From CAVVAE01 sp963746185 (GTDB taxonomy: Bacteria > Actinomycetota > Actinomycetes > Propionibacteriales > Nocardioidaceae): a DNA stretch of 64,000 nucleotides. Positions 28,490-37,132 of this stretch are shown here, in pieces. Position numbers and translations under genes: made by a program. The notes beneath the pieces are model-generated. The model saw only the letters and a program-made list of their open reading frames with translations. It had not been told where the DNA came from and ran no database searches. The stretch covers positions 806,001 through 870,000 of the forward strand of contig CAVVAE010000002.1 in the NCBI GenBank assembly GCA_963746185.1, given 5' to 3'. The stretch's first letter is position 1. Every line of letters begins with the position of its first letter.

Positions 28490-29524
28490 ATGTGGGAGCA
28501 GCGCACCAACTTCCCGACGGGTGAGCGTGTCCTGCAACATGTCGGGGTGTCCGCGGACGCGGAACAGGTGTACGTCACCCTGCTGGAGCGCCCGGGAGCC
28601 ACCCTCGCCGAACTGGCCGCCCTGGTGGATCTCCCCCGTCGACGGCTGCAGACGGGCCTCGACAACCTCGAGCATCACGGTCTGATCAGCCGGTCACCAG
28701 AGCGGGTGCATCGCTACCTGCCCTCACCTCCTACCGTCGCCGTGGAGGCGCTGATCGCGCAACAGCAGGATGCGATGCAGCACACCCGCCTTGCCGCGGC
28801 CCAGCTCGAGGACCGGCTGCGCGGCGTGATCGAGCCCGACACCGCAGCTTCCGAGATCGTAGAGTTCGTCAACGGACGGGAGGCGGCGGCACGCCGCTAC
28901 ACACAGATCGAACATGCCGCCCGCGAGGAGGTTCTCGTCTTCGACCGGCCGCCGTACTACACGACGAACCAGATCGATGCGATCAACGATACGGAGGAAA
29001 GTTCTCTCGCCCGAGGGGTGCGCTGGCGGGCTGTCTACGCGCAAGAGTCGCTCACACTCCCCGGCGGGTACGACCACGTTCGCAAGTCGATCGCGATGGG
29101 TGAGCAAGCCCGCGTCATGGCCGAGCTGCCGCTCAAGCTCACGCTCGCCGACCGTGTCATTGGGGCCGTGCCGCTCGACCTCAAGCACCCCGATCTTGGC
29201 GGTGGGACGCTCATCGTCCGCACCTCTTCCCTCCTTGACGCTCTCCATGAGCTCTTCGACTTTGTCTGGGAACGAGCGTGTCCTCTTCGCCTTACCCCCA
29301 GCGGCGAACTCGCCGACCATCCGGCTGAACCGCCGGCCCCGCAAGACTCACGGGATCTGGTGCGGCTGCTTGCCGCAGGTTTGAAGGACGAAACCGTCGC
29401 CCGCCAACTCTCAGTCGCGACGCGAACCGTAGAGCGACGCGTGCAGACGCTGATGAGAGACCTCGACGCGTCCACCCGATTCCAGGCAGGCTGGCTCGCC
29501 GCCCAGCGCGAGATGAACACCTAG
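28490..29524 (+). CDS. TrmB-like N-terminal / LuxR-like C-terminal transcriptional regulator
   Basis: The 344-residue protein starts at the ATG at 28490, which has GGAGA upstream. Residues about 18-75 form a winged helix of TrmB type (AEQVYVTLLERPGATLAELA, then LPRRRLQTGLDNLEHHGLIS). The middle (about 120-250) resembles the ligand or phospholipase-D-like domain seen in such regulators (ARREEVLVFDRPPYYT-type region). The C-terminus ends in a LuxR-like helix-turn-helix (LVRLLAAGLKDETVARQLSV, then ATRTVERRVQTLM). Actinobacterial proteins with this layout are mostly of unknown signal. It is divergent from the M36 peptidase. Confidence 0.82.
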   Translation: MWEQRTNFPTGERVLQHVGVSADAEQVYVTLLERPGATLAELAALVDLPRRRLQTGLDNLEHHGLISRSPERVHRYLPSPPTVAVEALIAQQQDAMQHTRLAAAQLEDRLRGVIEPDTAASEIVEFVNGREAAARRYTQIEHAAREEVLVFDRPPYYTTNQIDAINDTEESSLARGVRWRAVYAQESLTLPGGYDHVRKSIAMGEQARVMAELPLKLTLADRVIGAVPLDLKHPDLGGGTLIVRTSSLLDALHELFDFVWERACPLRLTPSGELADHPAEPPAPQDSRDLVRLLAAGLKDETVARQLSVATRTVERRVQTLMRDLDASTRFQAGWLAAQREMNT

Positions 29525-29757
29525 CCGGTACCTCGTCAGCACGAGAGATTCAGCACCCTCGTGAGCGAGACATGCGAACGCCACCGGAGAGTCACTCTCC
29601 GAGGGCGTCGTGCGTGGTAGCGGGGCAGGAGTGAGAGCCTGCGACTTCTGGGCGCCATCGGGGGCGTCGCGACAACTACAGCCTCCAGAGGCCTGTCCCT
29701 GCTCAACACGCCCCAGTTCACGGCGATGCGAGGTCGAAGTCGGGCCCAGGGATCTGC

Positions 29758-30188
29758 CCGCTCGAGGATTGCCTTGAGGTTGGCCAAGTCCTTGCGGTTC
29801 GCACGGCGTATCGCCATCGACATGACGGGCGCGGCAACGGTGGAGAATCCGGCAGGTTCGCCGGCGTTGCGCAGAGTCATCCGGGTGGTGGTTGGGACTC
29901 CTCGGCCCAGGTGTACGTCGTCCTCATCGGGAACGGGCCTTCCTGGGTGCGCATCACCAGCCGCTGGCCGGAAGTGTGGATGGCGATCTCGTAGGTGTAG
30001 GCGAGCCGTTTGCCGAGGAACTCGGCCACGAACGCGACCAGGCTCCCCAGCTGGACCGGCGGCGCGGTCTTCCACTCGACAGACCTGATGTTGGCGTACC
30101 ACGTGGGGCGTTGTCGGGGTCGCCAGCGTAGGCCGACACCTCGCCGACAGGCCGGTCGATGACTCTCGGTGGTCACGTCGACCTTCAC
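29758..30188 (-). pseudogene. SRPBCC-family (polyketide-cyclase-like) gene with three frameshifts
   Basis: A GTG at 30188 with AAGGAG upstream starts VKVDVTTE. The family sequence then appears in pieces in different frames: VIDRPVGEVSAYAGDPDNAP, then WYANIRSVEWKTAPPVQLGS through GPFPMRTTYTWAEE, then PTTTRMTLRNAGEPAGFSTV through LANLKAILER ending near 29758. The frame changes are near 30160 (looks like a 2-base loss), near 30101-30105 (one C short of the C5 needed for APTWYAN) and near 29893-29896 (one C short). With three independent breaks this is very probably a dead gene. The 29525-29757 stretch beyond it has no other gene I can support. Confidence 0.78.
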
Positions 30189-30297
30189 GATGCTGCTCCT
30201 TTGTCGGTGGTGACCGTCAGCCGAGGGCCGGTGGCCCGGAGTTCTGGCCCTCGGCATAGAACTTGATGGTCGGCTTCCGGTTGGGGCCCCGAGTCAC

Positions 30298-31029
30298 TCA
30301 GCGCAACTGGTCGGCCAACTCGATCAGGGACCGTGGTGCGAGGTCCGGAGCCCTGAAGTACTCCGGGTAGAGACCATTGTTCCGGTCGATCCAGGCAGTC
30401 GCGAGACCCGCGCGTGCGGCGCCGTCGATGTCCCACGGGTGGACCGCGACCAACATGGCGTCCATGTCACCCACTCCACACTGCTCGAGCGCGTAGGCGT
30501 ACGCGCCCGGGGCGGGTTTCCACGTGCCGGCTTGCTCGACCGAGAGGAGCGCCTCGAAGTGGTCGCGGATCCCGGCCCGCTCGAACAGTTCGTCGGCGAC
30601 CGACGATGGGCCGTTGCTCAAGGTGACCAGCCGGATCCCCAGGTCGCGCAGCGCGCCTATTCCTTCGGCGACATCGGCATGCACCACGAGACCCGCGAAG
30701 CCGTCCATGATGTGCTCGACCGCCTCCTCGGCCCCGCGATTCAGTGAGATTCCGTGCAGGCTGACCCGGAGGCCCCCGGCCGCCAGCCGCGCGAACGGCT
30801 CGGTGGCGTCGACGGCGGTCAGAGCGAAGCCGTCCCGGAGCAGTCCCGCGAACCACGTCTTCGCCAGGTGCGCGGGCGCGCCGACCTCCTCGAAGCGCTG
30901 ACCCATCGGGGACATGTCAGAGAGCGTCTCGTTGACGTCGAAGACCAGGAGGGTTGGTCGGCGTGGTCCGTCCGGACTCTCCGGATGATCCGAGCTCGGG
31001 AGCGAATCGTGGGCGCGCTGGTTCATCAT
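30298..31029 (-). CDS. Haloacid dehalogenase type II-like hydrolase
   Basis: The protein is about 243 residues. HAD motif I is LLVFDVNETLSDMS (nucleophile Asp in DVNETL), motif II LVTLSNGPSSV, motif III Lys in TWKPAPGAYAYAL, and motif IV VAVHPWDIDGAARAGL. The DVNETL form matches L-2-haloacid dehalogenase-type proteins; the substrate is not predictable. Starts at 31032 (GTG), 31029 (ATG) and 31026 (ATG) are consecutive; GGTGAGG upstream fits the ATGs. It stands alone, downstream of the initiator tRNA on the same strand. Confidence 0.87.
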   Translation of the reverse strand: MMNQRAHDSLPSSDHPESPDGPRRPTLLVFDVNETLSDMSPMGQRFEEVGAPAHLAKTWFAGLLRDGFALTAVDATEPFARLAAGGLRVSLHGISLNRGAEEAVEHIMDGFAGLVVHADVAEGIGALRDLGIRLVTLSNGPSSVADELFERAGIRDHFEALLSVEQAGTWKPAPGAYAYALEQCGVGDMDAMLVAVHPWDIDGAARAGLATAWIDRNNGLYPEYFRAPDLAPRSLIELADQLR

Positions 31030-31225
31030 CACCTCACCGTACCCACGGGTTCGCGGCCGTTCGAGCGATCAGTGTCCTCCGCGGCCTCCGGTGCCGCGAT
31101 ACATCTGTGCGGCTACGACCGGCTGCACCCAGTGACAGCGTCCAGGAGCGGCAGGGAGCGCTCTCGCGGCGGCCGAGTCCGGATACCCCGACCTCAGTGG
31201 ACACATGATCAAGTCTCTCAATGCC
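31030..31225. other. Intergenic stretch upstream of the HAD gene
   Basis: About 200 bases between the HAD gene start and the tRNA-associated hairpin. I see no coding frame with family-like sequence and no clear promoter. Confidence 0.4.
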
Positions 31226-31259
31226 TTCAGGCTCGGAATCCGTAGATTCCGAGCCTGAA
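31226..31259 (-). terminator. 15-bp perfect hairpin after tRNA-fMet
   Basis: The arms 31226-31240 and 31245-31259 are perfect inverted repeats (TTCAGGCTCGGAATC and its complement) around a CGTA loop. The hairpin begins five bases beyond the 3' end of the leftward tRNA. No U-run follows, as is usual for high-GC actinobacterial terminators. Confidence 0.65.
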
Positions 31260-31264
31260 ATGCG

Positions 31265-31338
31265 TAGCGGGGGCAGGATTTGAACCTGCGACCTCTGGGT
31301 TATGAGCCCAGCGAGCTACCGAACTGCTCCACCCCGCG
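31265..31338 (-). tRNA. Initiator tRNA-Met (fMet, anticodon CAU)
   Basis: The minus strand folds as a 74-base tRNA without encoded CCA. The acceptor CGCGGGG pairs with CCCCGC, leaving position 1 C opposite 72 U unpaired. The D stem is GAGC/GCTC, the anticodon stem CTGGG/CCCAG with loop CTCATAA, the variable loop AGGTC, and the T stem GCAGG/CCTGC with TTCAAAT. The unpaired 1-72 position and three G-C pairs next to the anticodon loop are initiator hallmarks and exclude elongator Met. It is transcribed leftwards toward the perfect hairpin. Confidence 0.95.
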
Positions 31339-31499
31339 TCGGGTGTCGTGCGACTGACAACCTTACGGCGAGCGTCACCGTGAATCAAATCGCCGCGGAG
31401 TGACGTGTCGACCCTTCTGCGTGTGGTGGAACGTGCCGGCGAGCGAGCTAAACCTCCCTGCGGGCAGACCTCGCGTTCCACGCGGCAGCGGCTGAGCCG
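31339..31499. other. Intergenic stretch between UPF0182 gene and tRNA-fMet
   Basis: About 160 bases with the tRNA promoter presumably inside. A short palindrome AGCGGCTGAGCCGCT (31487-31501) covers the UPF0182 stop. I see no gene. Confidence 0.4.
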
Positions 31500-34499
31500 C
31501 TAGTTGCCACCGGAAGGACTGGAATCGCCGCCGGTGGTCGACCCCGAGCCGTTATTGCCGGCACCCGGCGGAGACGAGCCAGTGTCACCGTCGCGCAGAG
31601 CGATCGCCTTCGCGAGGGCGGCTACGCCCTTGTTGTTGAGCGTTTGGTAGTCGCCGAGCCGATTGTCCTGCAGCGCCTGCTGGGCACGCGTGAAGTATGA
31701 CTGAGCCTGGTCAAGCAACTCTGTCAGCCTCTCCTTGTCCGTCTGTGACCCACCGCCATCGTTCGGTGGTGGATTCCCGTCACCACCAGTCGGCGGTGGG
31801 GGTTCGCTTACCTCACTCAGACCGAGGGCATTCGCGAAGGCTTCGTCGAACGACGTACCGATGCCCACCCGATCACCAATCGAGAGCACCACGAACTGCA
31901 AAATCGGGTAGGTGCCGGTGCCGCTGTCGCCACGGAAGGTGTAGACGGGCTGCACGTACAACAGTTCATCGCCGACGGGCAACGTCAACAAGTTGCCGGT
32001 CTGCACTTTGGTTCCGGTCTGCGTGTACTTCAGCAGCTGGTTCCGGACCTTCGAGTCGTTCGACATGGCGTTGGCCACTTGGCCTGGCCCGCTCACGGCA
32101 CTGTCGCTCGGCAGCTCCAACACGGTGAACTTCCCGTAGTCCTCACTTGTGGCGTCGGCGTTCACCGCCATGAAGCTGGAAAGGTTCTGCCGAGCTCGCG
32201 GAACGTAGACGCTCGTCAGCGAGAACTCTGGGGGCGCGTCGGGCACCTTCACTGTCAGGTAGAACGGCGGCTGTTTCAGGTCTGAGCTCCCTGACGTCGG
32301 ATCCTCCGGCACCTGCCAGTTCTCGGAGCCACCGTAGAACGTCGTGGGGTTGGTGACGTGGTACGTCGACAACAACTCACGCTGCACCTTGAAGAGGTCC
32401 TCCGGGTAGCGGAGATGTGCGAGCAGGTCCTCGGAAATCTCCTCGTACGGTTGAACGACGCCGGGGAACGCGCCCATCCAGGCCTGCAGGATCGGGTCGG
32501 TCTCGCCGCCCGGTCTGTCGTCCCACTCGTACAACGTCACGGTGCCGTCGTACGCATCGACGGTGGCTTTCACCGAGTTGCGGATGTAGTTGATGTCGTC
32601 GGACTGCTGGTTGGCCACGGACTCTTCGGCCGTCAGAGAATCACCCGTTGCTTCGCTGAGGTCGACGCGTTGCGACATCGGATAGGTCGACGTCGAGGTG
32701 TAGCCGTCGATGATCCACACCAGCCGCTCGTCCACGACAGCTGGATACGCATCGGAGTCGACCGTCAGCCAGGGTGCGACCTTCTCGACCATGTCCCGTG
32801 GGCTCCGGTCGTAGATGATGCTCGACTCTGAGTTCACCCGACCTGACAGGAGGATCGAGGAATCCCAGAACTTCGCGGCATACAGCAGCTGGTTGAACGT
32901 CGAGCCGATGGGCACCCCCCCGTCGCCGTCGTACGTCGACGTCTGGTCCGCCCCTCCCGACTCCCCGATCGCGGGGATGTTCAGCTCGACAGGATTAGCC
33001 CCTTCGGGTGCGCCCACGATGGAGTAGGTCGGCTCGCTCTCGCCGTAGTAGACCCGTTGTTCGAACTCGCCAAGCTGTCCCACCGACGGTAGGTTCTGCT
33101 GCACCCACTCAGGTTCGCCGGCCGAGCCACGCCGGTCACCATAGGCGGCCACCACGCCGTAGCCATGCGTGTAGACAGTGTGGTCGTTGGTCCAGTTGCG
33201 CTGGTCGGAGTTCAGGCCGGAGAGGTTGAGCTCGCGCGCAGCGAGGACGACATCTTGTGGCTGCGTTTCGCCTTCGAACGTGTAGCGATCGACGTCGAGC
33301 ACGTCGGGCATCCGGTAGAACCCACGCTGCTGCTGCAACTGCTCGAACGCTTGGGAAACCAGCTTGGGGTCGATCAACCGCACGCCGGGCAGGTCCTTCG
33401 ACAACGCCTGAAGCTCCTCTGCACTGTCCTGCGTGACGCCGGGGTAGCTGACCGGCTCGATGTCGTTGAGGTCGTACGCCGATCTGGTGGCGTCGATGTT
33501 CTTCTGGATATAGACCGCTTCCTTGTCGGCCTCCGAGGGCTTCACCTGGAAACGCTGCACGATGGCCGGCCAGATCCCGCCGATGAGAATCGCGGACAGC
33601 ACGAGCAGCCCGAAGCCGAGCACAGGAAGCATCCACCCAGGCCTGATCACGTTGCCGAAGAACAGCAGTGCGCAGATGACCGCGATGATCGCCAGGATGT
33701 TCTTTGCAGGCAGCACAGCATGGGCGTCGGCATACGAGACACCGGTGAACAGGTTGCCGTCAGCGATCGCGAGTCCGTAGCGGTCCAGCCAGTACGACAC
33801 CGCCTTGATGAGCATGAAGAGACCGAGCAACACGGAGAGCTGGATCTGGGCGCCGGAGGAGAACTTGTCGCGCTTGGCCGCGAGCCGGATCCCGCCGTAC
33901 AGATAGTGCGTCCCGGCGGTGATGAGCAGCGCGAGCACGAGCGTCGTGAAGCCGAAGCTGATGAGGAACCTGTACCACGGGTAGTCGAAGACGTAGAAAC
34001 CGATGTCGCGGTTGAAGTAGACGTCGTCCTGCCCGAAGGGGACGCCGTTGCGCCAGAGCATGTAGGTCTTCCAATGACCGGACGCGCTGGCCCCGCCGAA
34101 GAGGAACATCACCACGCCGATGGCAATCAGTACCCAGTGCCGAATCGGGTCGATGGTGTCTTGGTAACGCTCCACCGTGGGATTGCGGTAGCCGTCACTG
34201 AACAGGATGGGGCGCATCCGAAACGCGAGCAACGCATTGCCCACGGTGGCGCCGGCCAGCACCAACCCGAAGATGATGAAGAGCAACGTGCGTGTCCACA
34301 ACACCTTGGTGAAGACCTCGCCGTAGCCCAGCGAGTTGAACCACAAGCGTCCGGTCCACACCTCGACGAACACCGAGAACAGCACCACCAAGGCGACGAC
34401 GATGCCGAGCGTGGGTATCAGCGCGCGCGGGCGTTGAGAAGGTGTACGACGTGGGGGCCGTTCGGGGCGGCCCTCCTCCTCGTCAAAGATGTCGCTCAC
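31500..34499 (-). CDS. UPF0182 family integral membrane protein
   Basis: The 999-residue protein has a charged N-terminus and about seven predicted membrane helices in its first third (about 27-47, 69-93, 120-137, 175-197, 218-238, 266-283, 290-310). A large extracytoplasmic part follows (about 315-900), then a low-complexity Gly/Pro/Ser tail with a helical SYFTRAQQALQDNRLGD segment. This is the UPF0182 layout. Function is unknown; it is widely conserved in actinobacteria and next to the Lon-like PDZ protease in M. tuberculosis as well (Rv3193c, from memory). The frame is intact over 3 kb. Confidence 0.92.
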   Translation of the reverse strand: MSDIFDEEEGRPERPPRRTPSQRPRALIPTLGIVVALVVLFSVFVEVWTGRLWFNSLGYGEVFTKVLWTRTLLFIIFGLVLAGATVGNALLAFRMRPILFSDGYRNPTVERYQDTIDPIRHWVLIAIGVVMFLFGGASASGHWKTYMLWRNGVPFGQDDVYFNRDIGFYVFDYPWYRFLISFGFTTLVLALLITAGTHYLYGGIRLAAKRDKFSSGAQIQLSVLLGLFMLIKAVSYWLDRYGLAIADGNLFTGVSYADAHAVLPAKNILAIIAVICALLFFGNVIRPGWMLPVLGFGLLVLSAILIGGIWPAIVQRFQVKPSEADKEAVYIQKNIDATRSAYDLNDIEPVSYPGVTQDSAEELQALSKDLPGVRLIDPKLVSQAFEQLQQQRGFYRMPDVLDVDRYTFEGETQPQDVVLAARELNLSGLNSDQRNWTNDHTVYTHGYGVVAAYGDRRGSAGEPEWVQQNLPSVGQLGEFEQRVYYGESEPTYSIVGAPEGANPVELNIPAIGESGGADQTSTYDGDGGVPIGSTFNQLLYAAKFWDSSILLSGRVNSESSIIYDRSPRDMVEKVAPWLTVDSDAYPAVVDERLVWIIDGYTSTSTYPMSQRVDLSEATGDSLTAEESVANQQSDDINYIRNSVKATVDAYDGTVTLYEWDDRPGGETDPILQAWMGAFPGVVQPYEEISEDLLAHLRYPEDLFKVQRELLSTYHVTNPTTFYGGSENWQVPEDPTSGSSDLKQPPFYLTVKVPDAPPEFSLTSVYVPRARQNLSSFMAVNADATSEDYGKFTVLELPSDSAVSGPGQVANAMSNDSKVRNQLLKYTQTGTKVQTGNLLTLPVGDELLYVQPVYTFRGDSGTGTYPILQFVVLSIGDRVGIGTSFDEAFANALGLSEVSEPPPPTGGDGNPPPNDGGGSQTDKERLTELLDQAQSYFTRAQQALQDNRLGDYQTLNNKGVAALAKAIALRDGDTGSSPPGAGNNGSGSTTGGDSSPSGGN

Positions 34500-34552
34500 G
34501 TGGCTCCTTCAACTCTCCTTCAAACCTTCGCGGCACGAGAGTTCGGTGGGTG

Positions 34553-35206
34553 CTAGGGCTCAAGCGTCTCACGCAGCGCTCTCACAAGACCTGGCACGAG
34601 GTCGGGACCGTGAAGAAGGGCGTCGTCGCTGTCATGGGACCGCATCCGCAGGACGACGTGGGCCTCTCCCGTGCGAAGCACTCCTGCGGCGATTCTGACC
34701 TCCTCGCGCGCGTCGTGGTGGGCCGCGAAATGAGCGGCAGCCTGTGGGTCATCTGGTACCTCCTCTTCCGCTTCGGGCGGCAGGACCACCCGCTCCACGA
34801 CGACCATGGCGCCGTCGACCGTCTCCGGCCAAGCGATGCGCCCTAGCAAGTCTTCCAACGACCCAGCCCGCTCGTCGAGTTCCTGCTCCACGGGCGTGAA
34901 GAGCACCTCAGCCGCGGTCGTGATGCCCAGTTCGGCCGCAAGTTCAGGCTCAGCAATCGCCAAGTCGGCGGTAGGGACCATCGCGAACAAGCGTGCCGCC
35001 TGGTCCCACCCGGACTCACTGGCGTGCCGTTCGACCTCCACGACCGCCATCCTGAGACCGAGGGCACGCTCCGACATCTCTTCGGACACGTGAGGGGATT
35101 CCTGACCCATCTCCTGGGTTTCGTAGCTCATCTCCGGACTCACCTCGTGAGCCAGCTCGTCCGAGGGGTCATCCGGCTTTCTGCCCGTCACCGCGTCACG
35201 CCTCAC
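34553..35206 (-). CDS. PPA1309 family protein
   Basis: The protein is up to 217 residues; the GTG ending 35206 overlaps the 3' end of the PDZ protease gene by 11 bases. The conserved part begins at about residue 47 (ALGLRMAVVEVERHASESGW), then DQAARLFAMVPTADLA, RIAWPETVDGAMVVVERVVL, AHFAAHHDAREEVRIAAGVL and a final VVLRMRSHDSDDALLHGPDL. The family is actinobacterial and uncharacterised. The acidic first 45 residues are unusual, so a later start (an in-frame ATG near residue 26, 33 or 44) is possible. Confidence 0.88.
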   Translation of the reverse strand: MRRDAVTGRKPDDPSDELAHEVSPEMSYETQEMGQESPHVSEEMSERALGLRMAVVEVERHASESGWDQAARLFAMVPTADLAIAEPELAAELGITTAAEVLFTPVEQELDERAGSLEDLLGRIAWPETVDGAMVVVERVVLPPEAEEEVPDDPQAAAHFAAHHDAREEVRIAAGVLRTGEAHVVLRMRSHDSDDALLHGPDLVPGLVRALRETLEP

Positions 35207-36248
35207 AGCCCGGAATCTCGGTGCCTTCGCCAGACTCCAGGTCGTTCAGTGCGGTCACGGCGTCGTCGAGCGTCGCCACCCTGACGAGCTGGATGTCGTC
35301 GACAAGGTCTGACTTCGCGGCCTCGGCGCAGTCGCCGTCGGGCACCAGGAACACAGTCGCACCCGACTGATAGGCGCCCGCAATCTTCTGCTGGATGCCA
35401 CCTATCACACCGACGTTGCCATCGGCAGTGATCGTCCCAGTGCCGGCGATGAAGCGACCTCCGGTCAATTCACCTGGTGTGATCAAGTCATAGATCGCCA
35501 ACGAGAACATCAGACCTGCGCTGGGGCCGCCGATCTCCTGCCCGAGCTTGATGTTGACGTCGAAGGGCGGGTCGACGGTTTCGCCGAGCGTGACGCCGAT
35601 CTGCGACTTCGATTCGTCGTCTGGAGATGCCTCTGTGGTCATGTTGACGGTCTCGCTCTTGCCGTCGCGCACGATGCCGACACTGACCTCGGACCCGGGA
35701 GGCAGGGACGAGGTGGCGGCGATCACGGCGTCACGACCACCGGTCTCTTCGCCGTTGACGGAAACGATCTGGTCACCTTTCTGCAGTACGCCGTGGGCCG
35801 GCGCACCTTCGAGCACGCTGTCGACGGTGACCGAGACTGACGCGATGCCGGCCTGGCCGAGACCCGCAGCAATGGCGTCGTCCTGGGAGTCACGCATGTC
35901 TGTCTCGTTTTGCTGTTCGACATCTTTGGCCGACTGGTCGGGCGGGTAGACCACGTCTCGGGGTAGCACGATCTGCTTGGGTGACCACCAGGCCGACAAG
36001 ATGTCGGACAGCCGCGGGTTGTAGTCAGGGGAGGTGACCGACACGGTGGTGAGGTCAAGGTGTCCTGAGGTCGGGTAAGTCTTGTGGCCGCTGATCTTGA
36101 TGACCTTCGACCCGTTGAAGGTCCCGAGGGTGTTTTCGGTGACACCGGGAGACATCACGACGTACGGCATCGGAACCATGAACGCCACCGCAAGCAACGC
36201 GACCAGCGCGATTCCCGACACGATAAGCGACTGGGTCCGACGACTCAT
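35196..36248 (-). CDS. PDZ-domain Lon-like (S16) membrane-anchored protease, YlbL-like
   Basis: The 350-residue protein has an N-terminal signal anchor (about 7-30, ALVALLAVAFMVPMPYVVMS). A PDZ-like domain lies at about 135-205 (LEGAPAHGVLQKGDQIVSVN), and a C-terminal Lon-type protease domain carries the Ser/Lys dyad: Ser in GGPSAGLMFSL and Lys in GIQQKIAGAYQSG. The active site should face outside the membrane. It corresponds to the YlbL/Rv3194c family. Its 3' end overlaps the PPA1309 gene start, and the UPF0182 gene follows, so these three are likely co-transcribed leftwards. Confidence 0.9.
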   Translation of the reverse strand: MSRRTQSLIVSGIALVALLAVAFMVPMPYVVMSPGVTENTLGTFNGSKVIKISGHKTYPTSGHLDLTTVSVTSPDYNPRLSDILSAWWSPKQIVLPRDVVYPPDQSAKDVEQQNETDMRDSQDDAIAAGLGQAGIASVSVTVDSVLEGAPAHGVLQKGDQIVSVNGEETGGRDAVIAATSSLPPGSEVSVGIVRDGKSETVNMTTEASPDDESKSQIGVTLGETVDPPFDVNIKLGQEIGGPSAGLMFSLAIYDLITPGELTGGRFIAGTGTITADGNVGVIGGIQQKIAGAYQSGATVFLVPDGDCAEAAKSDLVDDIQLVRVATLDDAVTALNDLESGEGTEIPGCEA

Positions 36249-36261
36249 GCCGTCGATGATG

Positions 36262-36522
36262 TCACCGCGCGTCCTTGCCGACGGACATGGGGCGACGCGC
36301 TGAACCCCTTACGGCGACACCGTGACTGGGTTCGATCGGAGTGGACACCACCGGCGTGCCCTTGCGGGGGGTCGGTTTGCTGAGCGCCTTGTGCATGCGA
36401 CGGAGGGCTGCGTCTGAGTCATCACGGCGTACGTCGTCGCGCTCGCGGCCCAACCATCCGGCCCAGACCATCGCCACGCACGTTGCGACCAACGGCGGCA
36501 CCAGCCACCACAACACCGTCAT
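36262..36522 (-). CDS. Small single-pass membrane protein, unknown function
   Basis: The 86-residue protein has one N-terminal hydrophobic segment (LWWLVPPLVATCVAMVWAGW, about 4-23), then a charged cytoplasmic part with GRERDDVRRDDSDAALRRMH and a Pro/Ser-rich basic tail. I recognise no named domain. It is 13 bases upstream of the PDZ protease gene on the same strand and downstream of moaE. Confidence 0.7.
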   Translation of the reverse strand: MTVLWWLVPPLVATCVAMVWAGWLGRERDDVRRDDSDAALRRMHKALSKPTPRKGTPVVSTPIEPSHGVAVRGSARRPMSVGKDAR

Positions 36523-36606
36523 CGCGACCTCCGCCGTCCCAATCCTGCACCGTGCATTTCGCGTGACATCAGCGTACGTGGAGATTTGGGGATTCCCAGG
36601 CTGGCG

Positions 36607-37032
36607 CTACGGCGTGCCCACCCATTCCTCGCTGCCGTCAGCAAACACCTGATGCTTCCAGATCGGCACCCGTGTCTTGAGTTCGTCGATGAGTTCGCGA
36701 CAGGCCACGAATGCGTCGCCTCGATGGGCGCATGACACTGCGACGATGACGGCGATATCGCCGACAGCCAGCTCGCCCGTGCGGTGCACGGCGGCGACCG
36801 ACAACACGTCATGCGTCGAAACGACCTCGTCGACGACCTCACGCAATGTTGCAAGGGCGGTCGGGTGCGCGCTGTAGCCCAGACCCCTGACGTCCTTACC
36901 GGCGTCGCGATCACGCACAGTTCCGACGAACAGAGCGATTCCCCCCACCTCTGAGCCGATCACGGCGTCGTACACCTTGGACACGTCGAGGGGCTCGTCG
37001 GTGATCTCAAGCAGGCGGATCGGGTCGGTCAC
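36607..37032 (-). CDS. moaE: Molybdopterin synthase catalytic subunit
   Basis: The 141-residue protein has the MoaE signature: GGIALFVGTVRDRDAGKDV, YSAHPTALATLREVVDEVV, VAAVHRTGELAVGDIAVIVA, AHRGDAFVACRELIDELKTR, then VPIWKHQVFADGSEEWVG (catalytic Lys in the WKHQ/E motif). It transfers sulfur from the MoaD thiocarboxylate to precursor Z in molybdenum cofactor synthesis. No moaD is adjacent; moeZ at 59249-60439, which can sulfurate MoaD-type carriers, is in the same window. Start is GTG at 37032. Confidence 0.93.
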   Translation of the reverse strand: MTDPIRLLEITDEPLDVSKVYDAVIGSEVGGIALFVGTVRDRDAGKDVRGLGYSAHPTALATLREVVDEVVSTHDVLSVAAVHRTGELAVGDIAVIVAVSCAHRGDAFVACRELIDELKTRVPIWKHQVFADGSEEWVGTP

Positions 37033-37132
37033 GTGTCGATGTTAGTGACGCGCCGTGCGGGCGTCGCCTCGGCCGTTGCGCTGGGAGCGGAAGCGACTTC
37101 GGGATCATTGATCGGCCAAGTACGTTTGATGC

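Noticed and set aside
28301..28678. N-terminal extension of the M36 peptidase to 28678
   Set aside because: The added 126 codons overlap and are antisense to the regulator gene. The signal peptide begins at the ATG ending 28300.
33165..34556. A 463-codon plus-strand frame opposite the UPF0182 gene
   Set aside because: It is rich in His, Glu and Val in a pattern mirroring the membrane protein codons, with no domain or ribosome binding site. Antisense shadow.
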